Shown here piece after piece: positions 54,222 to 63,264 of a DNA stretch of 64,000 bases; within the stretch, counting starts at the first letter, position 1, and each line of letters begins with the position of its first letter. Position numbers and translations under genes: made by a program. Under the pieces are notes generated by a model. The model saw only the letters and a program-made list of their open reading frames with translations. It searched no databases and was not told the DNA's origin. Source of the DNA: CAYMPH01 sp964529415 (lineage in GTDB: Bacteria > Spirochaetota > UBA4802 > UBA5550); assembly GCA_964529415.1 (NCBI GenBank), contig CAZGWD010000005.1, positions 160,020-224,019 on the forward strand, written 5' to 3'.

Positions 54222-55469
54222 ATGTCATATATAAAATCAAATGATTCTGAAGTTTTTGATATTATTCAAAAAGAAAACAGGAGACAGGAGGAAAACCTCA
54301 TTCTTATTGCTTCTGAAAACTATGTCTCAAGATCAGTTCTTGAAGCGTCTTCCTGCACCATGACAAATAAATACGCTGAAGGGTATCCGGGAAAACGATA
54401 TTACAACGGATGCGCGCCTGTTGATGAAGTGGAATCCCTGGCTATTGATAGAATAAAGAAAATATTCGGATCCGATCTCGCAAATGTTCAGCCCCACAGC
54501 GGAACCCAGGCAAACATGGCTGTTCTCATGTCAGTTCTTAAAGACGGGGAAACATTCATGGGCATGAATCTCGCGCACGGAGGGCACCTTTCACATGGTT
54601 CACCTGTAAACTTTTCAGGTTTGTTCTACAAAGTTGTATCTTACGGGGTACGCGAAGATAATCAGCTTATTGATTTCGATGTTGTCCGAAAAACAGCACT
54701 TGAGCACAAACCAAAACTGATTATAGCAGGAGCCTCAGCATATCCGAGAACTATTGATTTCACAAAATTCAAGGAAATTGCCGATGAAATCGGCGCCAAG
54801 CTTCTTGTAGATATTGCGCATATTGCAGGTCTTGTTGCTGTTGGCGAGCATCCGAGCCCGGTATCTGTATCCGATTTCGTAACAATGACCACGCATAAAA
54901 CTCTCAGAGGCCCAAGAGGCGGAGTCATACTTGCAAAAAAAGAATATGAAACAATAATGAATAAAAATATTTTCCCTGGAATCCAGGGAGGTCCGCTTAT
55001 GCATACTGTTGCTGCCAAAGCAGTTGCATTCAAGGAAGCTATGACTCCTGAATTCAAAACATACCAGAAACAGGTTATTAAAAACGCACATGTTCTTGCT
55101 GAAACTTTAAAAAGCAGGGGAATGAATCTTGTCTCAGGAGGCACAGACAATCACCTGATGCTTGTGGATTTAAGAAACAAAAACATAACAGGCAAAGATG
55201 CCGCAAACAGACTTGATGAAGCTGGAATCACCTGCAATAAAAACGGTGTTCCATTTGATGACAAATCTCCATTTGTAACAAGCGGCATCAGGCTTGGAAG
55301 CCCGGCTCTTACTACAAGAGGATTCAAAGAAGATGAATTCAAGAAAGTCGGTACACTTATTGCAGATATAATTGAAAATATTGATGATGCAAAAACTCTG
55401 GAAAAAGTCAGGGGTGAAGTCAAAGAGCTCTGCTCGAAATTCCCGACAGAATTTTTAAGACTTGCTTAA
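54222..55469 (+). CDS. glyA: Serine hydroxymethyltransferase
   Basis: A 415-residue PLP enzyme that converts serine and tetrahydrofolate to glycine and methylene-THF. Its motifs are LIASENYVS, NKYAEGYPGKRYYNGC, and the PLP Lys in MTTHKTLRGPRGG. The length fits the bacterial family. Start is set at 54222 because AGAGGAG lies 7 bases upstream; the further in-frame codons to 54168 are rejected. A TTGACA (54151-54156) lies upstream but no well-spaced -10 could be fixed. Confidence 0.97.
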   Translation: MSYIKSNDSEVFDIIQKENRRQEENLILIASENYVSRSVLEASSCTMTNKYAEGYPGKRYYNGCAPVDEVESLAIDRIKKIFGSDLANVQPHSGTQANMAVLMSVLKDGETFMGMNLAHGGHLSHGSPVNFSGLFYKVVSYGVREDNQLIDFDVVRKTALEHKPKLIIAGASAYPRTIDFTKFKEIADEIGAKLLVDIAHIAGLVAVGEHPSPVSVSDFVTMTTHKTLRGPRGGVILAKKEYETIMNKNIFPGIQGGPLMHTVAAKAVAFKEAMTPEFKTYQKQVIKNAHVLAETLKSRGMNLVSGGTDNHLMLVDLRNKNITGKDAANRLDEAGITCNKNGVPFDDKSPFVTSGIRLGSPALTTRGFKEDEFKKVGTLIADIIENIDDAKTLEKVRGEVKELCSKFPTEFLRLA

Positions 55470-55733
55470 GAGTATCTCTGAAAAAAAATTTATTAATTTG
55501 TTTAACCACAGAGTCAAATAAGCAAGGAGAAAAAAAAGAAATCTGGAGATATGGGGATATAAGAGATAAGGAGATATCAGAATTTTCTTTTCTCCCCCAT
55601 CTCAAAAATCTTCCCATCTCCTGAACTTACACATCTTTTATAAAAATTTTTAATTAAATAAATGTTGAAAATAAAAAACTATGCGCATCCGAGTTTCTGT
55701 GGCAAAAATACATACTGGCAGTTATAACTATCA

Positions 55734-56540
55734 ATGAAAAAAATTATACTCCTAATAATCATATTAAATATAATTTCCTGTGCTGCTCCTGAAATCAAGC
55801 AAGAGCCAGTTAAAATAAAATTTGCAGTAATAGGCAACACCATGCCGGATTCACCATTTAACGGATATCCGGAATATCTTTCAGCAGTAATGAATGACAT
55901 CAAAGAAGAGAATCCCGTTCTTCTCATACATACAGGAAATATAGCAACAGGCGGAAGCGACTGGAACGGGGTTAATTCAAAAGATCTGGAGCGCCAGTAC
56001 GATTTCGTTATAAAAACCGTTTCACTTGCATCTTCTCTTTTTTACACCACTATCGGAGAAAAAGATCTTTTTAACGATAAGCCGGATATTTACAAAACCA
56101 AATTTAAAAAAAATTTAAACTACTCTTTCAATTACGGGAAAATACATTTCATTGTATTTGATACAGTCTATTCATTTAAAACAAACACCGAAGAATCCAT
56201 AAACTGGCTGAAAGCAGATCTTGAAAAAAACAGAAACTCACAGGCAATATTTATTATATCCCACTTTCCATTTCTAAATCTCGGTTATGACTGCCCTCAG
56301 GCCGGCAACGGCAACAAACTTCAGGAATTGATAAAAGGATATCCTGTTAAAGCAGTTTTATCCGGCTGCTTAGCCAGGTATAAATCATTTGAAGAAAAAG
56401 GAATTTTTCACATTATCCCCGGATGCGGAAGTTACACGAAAGAAGAGAGATTTAAAAGATTCAATCACTATATAATTATTGATTTTGACGGCATCAGTTT
56501 AAATATTAAAAATAAAGAAATAAAAATTTCAACACAATAA
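55734..56540 (+). CDS. Metallophosphoesterase-like lipoprotein lacking most metal ligands
   Basis: A 268-residue protein. The signal peptide ends with lipobox IISCAAP (Cys16). The rest follows the calcineurin-like fold in order: FAVIGN (normally GDxH), HTGNIATGG (normally GDxxD), TIGEKD (normally GNHD), SHFP (His kept) and SGCLARY (normally GHxH). Thus only one of the usual metal-binding positions is clearly intact. It is probably a pseudoenzyme or a very divergent member anchored to a membrane. Single gene. Confidence 0.78.
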   Translation: MKKIILLIIILNIISCAAPEIKQEPVKIKFAVIGNTMPDSPFNGYPEYLSAVMNDIKEENPVLLIHTGNIATGGSDWNGVNSKDLERQYDFVIKTVSLASSLFYTTIGEKDLFNDKPDIYKTKFKKNLNYSFNYGKIHFIVFDTVYSFKTNTEESINWLKADLEKNRNSQAIFIISHFPFLNLGYDCPQAGNGNKLQELIKGYPVKAVLSGCLARYKSFEEKGIFHIIPGCGSYTKEERFKRFNHYIIIDFDGISLNIKNKEIKISTQ

Positions 56541-56616
56541 AAATCAAATGCAGATGAGGATCTGAAAACTTTAATAAATTTTCAGCTCCTCAAACAACAT
56601 TTGCAGGTATTTTATT

Positions 56617-58959
56617 TCAGCCGGCTTTCTCCACTCTGCATGGAACATATCTGTGAAGCGGAGTACCAGTAAAATCTTCACGGTGTGTATTTTTAGTAAG
56701 CCTGTTAACATTAATGCCGTACGCTTTTCCCTCATGAACAAGCCCGAAACCGTGAGGAATAAGAACAGAACCTTTTCTCACATCTTCAGAAAGTTCAGCC
56801 TCGATAGAGGCTTCACCTGCTTCAGTAATCACCTTCACTGCATCTCCATCGCTGATTCCAAGTGATGCTGCGTCTTCAGGATTGATTGCCAGGGCGCATC
56901 CGCGTTTTCCCTTTAACCAGGCCGGATCGCGCATCAGAGTATTAGCGTTCATGCGTGTATGACGCCCTGCATTCAGAATAAGAGGGAATGAAGGATCAGG
57001 GGTCAGAGCCCTGCGTTCAGAATCCGCATCAAGACTGCCTAAAAACTTTTCAAATTCAGGAATATATGCATTTATTTTTTTATCTGCAGTTTTCAGTTCT
57101 TTCATATTTGCCTCAAGATCAAGTTTTCCTATCCAGATCCCTTCAGGATGAGACATAAGCTCATTATGAATAGCTTCGCTTTGTCTGATAGACGGGCTGA
57201 GAACCATGAGCGGCGCAATGCTCCGGTATCTGACTGCTGCACCTACAGCTCTTAACATGCGTACAGGATGAATAAGCACGCTAAAAGCAGATCCTTTTTT
57301 GAAACCGGCACGAGCTGCATTTCGCCGCGAATTTGCAGGCATCATCAATAAAATACCCCAGAGAGCAGCAAGATTGGACGAGTCATATTTTTTACCGAGA
57401 GTTTCAGCCAGAACAAAAGAAGCGGATTTTGCAGCTTTCGGATTTTTTGACAGATACGCAAAAAATGCCATTGTATAAGATAAAAGATCTTTATGCGCTG
57501 CTTTTTTCAGCCAATCAGGAATTGGAGGAATTAGACCTGCCGCTTTTGCAATTTCCGCAATAACCTGTCCTGATTCTTTTCTGATGCCTTCAGGCTTCAA
57601 CACAGGCGGCCTCATGTGAAAGAAAATTTCCGGATAATTCCATGCAAAAAAACTCGTATCCCAGCTTTCGTATGCAGAGCGCGCAGGCAGAACATAATGG
57701 GCAAGCTGCGCTGTTTCAGTCATCGCGATCTCAACAGTTACAAGAAGGTCAAGTTTTTTGAATGCCTTTTCATACTCTGTTGTATCAGCATAGGAACGCA
57801 AAGGATTGCTGCCGGATATTAAAACAGCGCGAGGACGCTCCGGGTGGTCTGATAAAATCTCTTCAGGAAGACAGTTAGGCGGAAAAGCCCCGGTAATTGC
57901 GGATATTTTGGTTGTTACAGTTTTCCACGTTTTGGAATCACGTTCATCGCTGTGCGATCCGAGTGGCACTACAGATCCGGGGATGATATTTCCCCCGGGA
58001 ACACATAACCTTCCGCAAACAGCACCAAGAAGCATCTGCAGATACGATACCTGGGCGCTGTGCCTGTTCATGAGTACTCCGAGATCAGAATGGAGGCACC
58101 ATTTACGTGTGGCAAGTTCTTTTGTCAAAGCAAACACTTCATCATATGCGAGTTCGCATACTTCAAGCGCAGCCTTGACATCAAAATTCCTAAAATATTT
58201 TTCCACCTTTTCAAAATCCGATACTTTCTCATTGAGATATGCTCGCTTTTCCCAGCCCTCATTTAAAATTATTGCAATCATCGACTTCAGAAGAAGAGCG
58301 TCGGTGCCGGGTCTGAGCGCAAGGTGGATGTTCGCAATCTTTGCAGTTTCCGATTTTCTCGGATCTATTACAGCAAGAAATTTATCCGGATTAGAAGAAA
58401 ATTCACGAAGGGTAATCGGAGCTCGCGGCATCTGGTGGCTTTCCACTCCATTCCAGCCGATAGCAAGTATCATATCGGAATGTTCCTCATCCGGAATCGA
58501 GAAGCGGTTCTGCCTTCCGAACATTCTGCCGCAAACCCAGAAATAGCCCGTAAGCTCCTGAGCGAGAGCGCTATAGTGATATTTCGATCCGAATGATTTC
58601 ATAAGCCCGGTGCCGAATGCCGCTTCGAAATGACAACCCTGGCCTCCGCCGCCCATGTAAACATAAGAGCGCGGACCATGTTCTTTTACTATGGAATTAA
58701 GCTTTTGGGATATTTCAGATATAGCCTGCTCCCAGCTGATTTCAACAAATCCATTTTCAGTTTTTTTAAGGGGATGAGAGAGCCTTCCGGCATGGTGCTG
58801 GTGATAGGAGATGTTTGTTCCCTTAACGCAGATGTAACCTCTGCTTCTTGGATTATCCTTATCGCCCTTTACCTTGACTATTCTGTTGTTCTCTATTTCA
58901 ACTTCAAGGCCGCAATTCTGCGCACATAGAACACAGCTGGTTTTTTTTGTTTCTCCCAT
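56617..58959 (-). CDS. Molybdopterin oxidoreductase (Mo-bisPGD family)
   Basis: A 780-residue catalytic subunit. An N-terminal [4Fe-4S] ligand set is visible in CVLCAQNC plus a fourth Cys in YICVKG. The molybdopterin domains follow, and the molydop-binding C-terminal domain has NAGRHTRMNANTLMRDP and GDAVKVITEAGE. There is no twin-arginine signal, so it is cytoplasmic. The family includes formate dehydrogenases, nitrate and thiosulfate reductases; no Sec or diagnostic loop is seen, and no electron-transfer subunits are adjacent. Start is set at 58959 with AAGGAG 7 bases upstream. A TetR gene ends 2 bases before it. Confidence 0.9.
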   Translation of the reverse strand: MGETKKTSCVLCAQNCGLEVEIENNRIVKVKGDKDNPRSRGYICVKGTNISYHQHHAGRLSHPLKKTENGFVEISWEQAISEISQKLNSIVKEHGPRSYVYMGGGGQGCHFEAAFGTGLMKSFGSKYHYSALAQELTGYFWVCGRMFGRQNRFSIPDEEHSDMILAIGWNGVESHQMPRAPITLREFSSNPDKFLAVIDPRKSETAKIANIHLALRPGTDALLLKSMIAIILNEGWEKRAYLNEKVSDFEKVEKYFRNFDVKAALEVCELAYDEVFALTKELATRKWCLHSDLGVLMNRHSAQVSYLQMLLGAVCGRLCVPGGNIIPGSVVPLGSHSDERDSKTWKTVTTKISAITGAFPPNCLPEEILSDHPERPRAVLISGSNPLRSYADTTEYEKAFKKLDLLVTVEIAMTETAQLAHYVLPARSAYESWDTSFFAWNYPEIFFHMRPPVLKPEGIRKESGQVIAEIAKAAGLIPPIPDWLKKAAHKDLLSYTMAFFAYLSKNPKAAKSASFVLAETLGKKYDSSNLAALWGILLMMPANSRRNAARAGFKKGSAFSVLIHPVRMLRAVGAAVRYRSIAPLMVLSPSIRQSEAIHNELMSHPEGIWIGKLDLEANMKELKTADKKINAYIPEFEKFLGSLDADSERRALTPDPSFPLILNAGRHTRMNANTLMRDPAWLKGKRGCALAINPEDAASLGISDGDAVKVITEAGEASIEAELSEDVRKGSVLIPHGFGLVHEGKAYGINVNRLTKNTHREDFTGTPLHRYVPCRVEKAG

Positions 58960-58961
58960 GA

Positions 58962-59582
58962 TCAAGCTCCTTTATTTTTGCTTTTTTGTGAAGATGATAT
59001 ATGCAGATAATTAAATAAATAATTTCTGAATAACTTCAGAGGCTCTCCGTTTTTCATGACCTTCATGTGAAGAACTGCGCCTTCAAATCCATGAAAAATT
59101 AAATTCGCTGCTTCATGAGTATCAATATCCGGTGCAATACTTTCTGTCTGCTTTGCATTCCTGAGAAATTTTTCTATAACTCCAACAATTGTTTCTATAG
59201 AAAAGCTGAGCTTATCCCGGAATTTTTCATTATCATCAGCCAGTTCCAGTGACAAATTTCCCAACGGGCATCCGAGGCTGTAATTATTTTTTTTATATAC
59301 TGCTTCAAAAAATGAGATCAGCTTATCAAGGCGGGCTGGAGGATCAATGTTTTCATCATTGAGAAATCCTTCAAATCCGCTTTTAACGTAATCGGTGATA
59401 TAATCAATAACCGCAAGGCCGAAATCTTCTTTATTTTTAAAGTAAAAATAAAATGAACCTTTGGGTATTCCTGCACTCGTGAGTATGTCCTGCAGCCCGG
59501 TTGAATGAAAACCGCGCCTATGAATAAGGCCTGCTCCCTTTCGGATAATTCTCTCTCTGGTTATATTTGCCTGTACTTTCAT
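58962..59582 (-). CDS. TetR-family regulator of the molybdenum enzyme operon
   Basis: A 206-residue repressor. The helix-turn-helix (about 10-55) contains IRKGAGLIHRRGFHSTGLQD and IPKGSFYFYFKNKEDF. The C-terminal domain (about 75-195) is ligand-binding, with YSLGCPLGNLSLEL, a pattern of the TetR_C_16-like or LmrA/YxaF group, including a Cys that might react with electrophiles. A 22-bp palindrome overlaps its own promoter (59616-59645), so it probably represses itself and the oxidoreductase directly downstream. Confidence 0.9.
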   Translation of the reverse strand: MKVQANITRERIIRKGAGLIHRRGFHSTGLQDILTSAGIPKGSFYFYFKNKEDFGLAVIDYITDYVKSGFEGFLNDENIDPPARLDKLISFFEAVYKKNNYSLGCPLGNLSLELADDNEKFRDKLSFSIETIVGVIEKFLRNAKQTESIAPDIDTHEAANLIFHGFEGAVLHMKVMKNGEPLKLFRNYLFNYLHISSSQKSKNKGA

Positions 59583-59615
59583 ATTCTGCTTTTTTATTAT
59601 AGTTTTAATTTAGAT

Positions 59616-59645
59616 CATAGTAGACCGGTCGTCTATGAATGTCAA
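59616..59645 (-). promoter_or_regulatory. Promoter and TetR operator of the oxidoreductase operon
   Basis: TTGACA (59645-59640), 17 bases and TACTAT (59622-59617) on the minus strand. The 22-bp palindrome 59616-59637 has CATAG/CTATG arms, a 2-base asymmetry, and a GACCGGTC core. It covers the spacer and -10 box and resembles the TAGAC/GTCTA operators of NemR-type TetR regulators. Confidence 0.85.
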
Positions 59646-59692
59646 GATTTTTTTAATATTTCAGGATATTTTTATAGAGTTGGATAGATTAG

Positions 59693-59810
59693 GCTTGAGG
59701 GCTCTGACCCCGCTTAATAGCTCTGTTCCACGTTTAGGAATTCCGAGCTTGTTTGAGGGCTCTGACCTCGTTTAATGATTCCGACACAGCTTGAGGGCTC
59801 TGACCCCAAT
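59693..59810. repeat. Three family D repeats
   Basis: Copies of GCTTGAGGGCTCTGACCCC at 59693-59711, 59753-59770 (with T for one C) and 59789-59806, spaced by about 35-60 bases, some followed by GTTTAAT/GCTTAAT. They fill the 59646-59885 gap between the two TetR genes. Confidence 0.75.
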
Positions 59811-59885
59811 CATCAATCAGAATAATTATATTGATTATTTTTGAAGAATTATTTAAAAAATTATCAGAAAACCCGGTTGATACAA

Positions 59886-60533
59886 TTATGATGCAGGAGT
59901 AATTTCAGATTTTATATCATCTTTACCATGATCTTTGTTCAGCATGGAAATAAATAGCCTGGCGAGATACTTCATATGAGTAACACCCTCCTCTCTTGTT
60001 CTGCCCGGGTACTTGCCGAATGTAAAAACGATACCGTTTAAAACTGAAAATATTAGATGAGTTACAGGTCTTATATCCTTAATATTTGTTTCTTTAGCAA
60101 GTATCAGGTCAAATTTAGTGAAAAGCTCGCGTGAGATTTCTTTAAGCTGGTCAATTGACTCCTGGGTCTTGAATTTGCCATCCATAACGCAATGCTGAAC
60201 AATACGCATATAGTCATAATTATCAATCATCTCTTCCATATACCGTTCAGCTACTTTATCGAGAGAATAGTCCCCTGAATCAAGAAGCTCTTTCATGACA
60301 TCAATAGCGCGCTGGTATCCCCGCAAAGAGACTTCCACGTATAGTGTTTCCTTATCCGGAAAGTAGGTATATATCGACCCGGGAGATATGCCCACTTCCT
60401 TTGCGAGATCTCTCATATTCACATCGTCAAAAGGCTTTGAGGAAAATACTTTCTCCGCAACATTAAGTATGAGATTTTTTCTCTGCTCCTTTTCCTGCTC
60501 TTTAAGGTCGGTAAATTTATTTGTTTCGATCAT
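59886..60533 (-). CDS. TetR-family transcriptional regulator
   Basis: A 215-residue regulator with HTH at about 20-65 (NVAEKVFSSKPFDDVNMRDL and ISPGSIYTYFPDKETLYVEV). The C-terminal ligand domain is unlike that of the first TetR. ATG start with GGACTGAT before it. It is divergent from the MBL-fold gene, 266 bases away; either it controls this or a distant target. No strong palindrome is seen between them. Confidence 0.88.
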   Translation of the reverse strand: MIETNKFTDLKEQEKEQRKNLILNVAEKVFSSKPFDDVNMRDLAKEVGISPGSIYTYFPDKETLYVEVSLRGYQRAIDVMKELLDSGDYSLDKVAERYMEEMIDNYDYMRIVQHCVMDGKFKTQESIDQLKEISRELFTKFDLILAKETNIKDIRPVTHLIFSVLNGIVFTFGKYPGRTREEGVTHMKYLARLFISMLNKDHGKDDIKSEITPAS

Positions 60534-60726
60534 ATCAGTCCATATTGAAATTTTATTAATGTTTATACCGTATTTTCTGCGTTATAATTAAAGTCTTACA
60601 TGTTTTTTTAATTAAATCTGATAAATAAAGAATTTTGCATTTTTTATAATAATTAACCTTTCTATTGAAAAAATAGCAAGTGAAAATTATTATTTTAATA
60701 AATTTGTTTTTTTTATTAAATATTAT

Positions 60727-60755
60727 TTGACTTTTTAAACTCAATTTATTATATT
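60727..60755 (+). promoter_or_regulatory. Sigma-70-type promoter for the MBL-fold gene
   Basis: TTGACT (60727-60732), 17 bases, TATATT (60750-60755), 44 bases before the ATG at 60800. Confidence 0.7.
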
Positions 60756-60799
60756 AAACATTGTTCAGTACCATACACGGTGTTCAAAATGAGGTAAAA

Positions 60800-61585
60800 A
60801 TGAAAATTCATACCCTAAAAGGTTATATAAATAATCTGTTTATTGCAGAATATAACCATGGACTTCTTCTAATGGATGGAGCATCATCAGCTGATCTTCC
60901 GTCAATTGAAAAATTCTGCACTGACACTTTGAAACGCCCAGTGACTGATATCAAGCTCTCGGTTGTTTCGCATATGCATCCCGATCATTCAGGCGCTGCA
61001 CCTCTACTGCGGAAAAAATACGGTATACCAATTGCAGCTTTCAGGGAGATAGATAAATGGTACAGAGGGCCTTCCGGATGGATTCAGCATATGCTTGATT
61101 TTCTCATGACCAAAATTTTAGCCTTCAGACAAAAGAAAACAACAAAAAAAGTTTTCTGCCAGCGGATAATAAAGCCGGATTTTCCTGTAGACTCAGGGGA
61201 TGTCCTGCCTTTTTTTTCTGAATGGACTGTTATTCATACACCCGGCCACACCACTCATGACATTTCTCTTTTTCACTCCAGGGAAAGAATCATATATTGC
61301 GGGGACTGCATAATTGAAATGAATAACCGCTTTTTTCTTCCGCTGCCGGTTATATTTAAAAACAAAATGAGAAGATCTTTTAATGTTATGGCTGCGCTGG
61401 GAGCAACAATCATTCTGCTGCCTCATGGAAATGCAATACAAACTGACAACAGCAAAAGCTTATTTATGGATATGGCATCACTGCTTGAAGAACCGCCTAA
61501 TAGAATCAGACGCAGAGTGCATTATTTTTCAGTTTGGTCGCCTGATATCTGGAAGCCTGTAATACGTAAGCTTCTTTTAGGATAG
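60800..61585 (+). CDS. Metallo-beta-lactamase-fold hydrolase
   Basis: A 261-residue soluble protein. The zinc motif HMHPDH in VVSHMHPDHSGAAPLL is complete, as are HTPGHTTHDISLF (His) and YCGDCI (Asp) and a late His in LLPHGNAI. The family hydrolyses thioesters, lactones and others. The closest patterns are glyoxalase-II-like or quorum-lactonase-like proteins. Start set at 60800, since GAGG lies 7 bases upstream; the in-frame ATG-like codon at 60761 has none. Confidence 0.87.
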   Translation: MKIHTLKGYINNLFIAEYNHGLLLMDGASSADLPSIEKFCTDTLKRPVTDIKLSVVSHMHPDHSGAAPLLRKKYGIPIAAFREIDKWYRGPSGWIQHMLDFLMTKILAFRQKKTTKKVFCQRIIKPDFPVDSGDVLPFFSEWTVIHTPGHTTHDISLFHSRERIIYCGDCIIEMNNRFFLPLPVIFKNKMRRSFNVMAALGATIILLPHGNAIQTDNSKSLFMDMASLLEEPPNRIRRRVHYFSVWSPDIWKPVIRKLLLG

Positions 61586-61603
61586 ACATACAGGAAAAAA
61601 AAT

Positions 61604-62572
61604 TTAACGAACACCTGCCTGCTTTAAAAAGCTGATTATTTCTGAATGAAGCAAAGGTGTGGTTTCAGGAGAATAAATATCTCCAGCCATTACATGGTTT
61701 TTACACTGAATTAAATTAAGCAGCTTTTTATTTTTACTTCCGTACAATGCAAATTTTTTTACAATTTCATCTGTATCAACAACTTTATCATTTGAAGTAT
61801 ACAGAAATAATGCAGGAGTATTAATGTTTCCATATGGTATATTCTTAATTTTATCAACAAGAACAATCATTGGAGTAATTGCCTCCCAGCGATATTTATG
61901 GTTCCAATACCTTGCTACAGATGCATTTTCAGGTTCCCAATATCTTTCCTTCCCGTAAATTAATTTAGCAAACTCAACACCTGCTGGATACAAAAAGAGT
62001 TTAATCAGCTTATTGGCAGGATAGAAATTTGGAGATATCAGAATAAGAGATGCTGCATCCTTGCGGTACTGCTCCTGATTGGCAAGCCAAACTATGAGAG
62101 AACTTCCGGTAGATGTTCCTATCAGAATAACTTTCTTCCCGATTCTTTTTCCAATCTCAAAAGCTTCAACTGTATCGTTCAGCCAGTCATTTACGCTGGA
62201 TTCTGCAAATGATTCCTGGTTTTCAGCATGGCCTCTGAGTCTTGCATAATATAGATTTGCTTTTAAATCTTTTGCAACCAGATCCGGCAATGGGGCAACT
62301 TCCTGACGTGATGCGCTGAATCCATGAATGTAGACTACAGCATACTCTGTCTGTACATGATTAGGTTCCGCCCAGATAATTTTTTTTTCTGCACCGGGAA
62401 CTATATCCTTGAATTTTGATTCTGATCTTATAAGATAAGAATCCAGATCCGAAATGGATTCAGGAAGATCAGCAGGATATATTTTTTCATCTATTTTATA
62501 ACGTGTAAGATTCAATGAAATTAAAAAAATTCCAGTAAAAACAGCTATAATAATTAATATATATTTTTTCAT
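61604..62572 (-). CDS. Membrane-anchored alpha/beta hydrolase
   Basis: A 322-residue protein. One N-terminal membrane helix (3-23) or uncleaved signal is followed by an alpha/beta hydrolase domain. The oxyanion HGF in YIHGFSASRQE, nucleophile Ser in IGTSTGSSL, an acid in YTSNDKVVD and His in CKNHVMAG are present. The lipase or esterase group fits; the substrate is likely a lipid or ester in the periplasm. I take the ATG at 62572, because a longer frame to 62659 runs through a family A repeat and has no ribosome site. Confidence 0.86.
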   Translation of the reverse strand: MKKYILIIIAVFTGIFLISLNLTRYKIDEKIYPADLPESISDLDSYLIRSESKFKDIVPGAEKKIIWAEPNHVQTEYAVVYIHGFSASRQEVAPLPDLVAKDLKANLYYARLRGHAENQESFAESSVNDWLNDTVEAFEIGKRIGKKVILIGTSTGSSLIVWLANQEQYRKDAASLILISPNFYPANKLIKLFLYPAGVEFAKLIYGKERYWEPENASVARYWNHKYRWEAITPMIVLVDKIKNIPYGNINTPALFLYTSNDKVVDTDEIVKKFALYGSKNKKLLNLIQCKNHVMAGDIYSPETTPLLHSEIISFLKQAGVR

Positions 62573-62634
62573 GGTTAAATGCAGTCCTTGTATTTTATAA
62601 ACTATTACGGGTAAAATGATATTTCTTTTGTCTA

Positions 62635-62841
62635 AGCCCCCTGTCCTCCGATGGGGCACCTGAATTTATATCCATTATACTATTTCATTCCATATAGTGA
62701 TCGCAATTTTTTCTCAGAACCTGTCAAATTGTTCAGTGAATTTTTTGACAGGTTCACAATATAATCAGGTGTTATAATTCTTTGATTTGTATTTAAACCC
62801 GCATTTCATTCCTACTCGCCCCCTATGTGGGATGGGGGGAT
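62635..62841. repeat. Paired family A repeats with an internal hairpin (pair 3)
   Basis: Left end AGCCCCCTGTCCTCCGATGG followed by GGC (62635-62660), right end ATTTCATTCCTACTCGCCCC (62804-62841), which is inverted relative to 640-660. Between them lies AACCTGTCAAA ... TTTGACAGGTT (62717-62752), a perfect 11-bp hairpin. No DUF559 remnant is seen here. The 62573-62871 gap has no gene. Confidence 0.65.
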
Positions 62842-62871
62842 TATTGAATTAGCATCAATTTTCCGACCTGC

Positions 62872-63186
62872 CTAATTGTGATCGTGATGATGCGCAACTT
62901 CAACAAGAGATGACATTTCATCTGCAATCGCCTGCATTCTCACTGACAATTCCTCTATTTTATCTTCAACATATTTAATTGTTCCGGATATTTCTATTTT
63001 CTTCTGTCCGTCCTTATCATCTTTCAAGTCAGAAAGATTTTCTTTTAAAATTGAAATTGTTTCAAAGAAGTCTGATATATAATTATTAAAATCATCAACA
63101 GTCTTTTGAGTAAGATCATAAATCCTTAATGAATTCGGGTCTTTATCATCCATTGGTTTGAGCTTTAATTTATATCGAGGATTCAT
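62872..63186 (-). CDS. Coiled-coil hypothetical protein with His-rich tail
   Basis: A 104-residue acidic protein. A basic start (MNPRYKLKLKP) is followed by a long coiled coil (about 25-95) and a C-terminal HHHDHN that could bind metal. The start is preceded by a GGAG-type ribosome site. No family recognised; it may be co-transcribed with the upstream DUF3795 gene 78 bases away. Confidence 0.65.
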   Translation of the reverse strand: MNPRYKLKLKPMDDKDPNSLRIYDLTQKTVDDFNNYISDFFETISILKENLSDLKDDKDGQKKIEISGTIKYVEDKIEELSVRMQAIADEMSSLVEVAHHHDHN

Positions 63187-63264
63187 TCCAATCTCCAGAT
63201 TTTTTAAAATATACTTTTAATCGAATTGCATCACACGATACAATATATTCAGAAATTAAAAAAA

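Noticed and set aside
54662..55150. 162-codon open frame antisense to glyA
   Set aside because: glyA is unmistakable on the other strand; the shadow is Ser/Cys/Pro-rich in a pattern expected from reverse-complemented codons.
57806..58546. 246-codon open frame on the plus strand within the molybdopterin oxidoreductase gene
   Set aside because: Antisense shadow of a clear 780-residue gene; its translation shows no domain, and has no ribosome site.
59693..59810. Regularly spaced GCTTGAGGGCTCTGACCCC copies as a CRISPR array
   Set aside because: Only three copies, spacers of unequal length, copies also occur singly at 37886 and 38672, and no cas gene is present.
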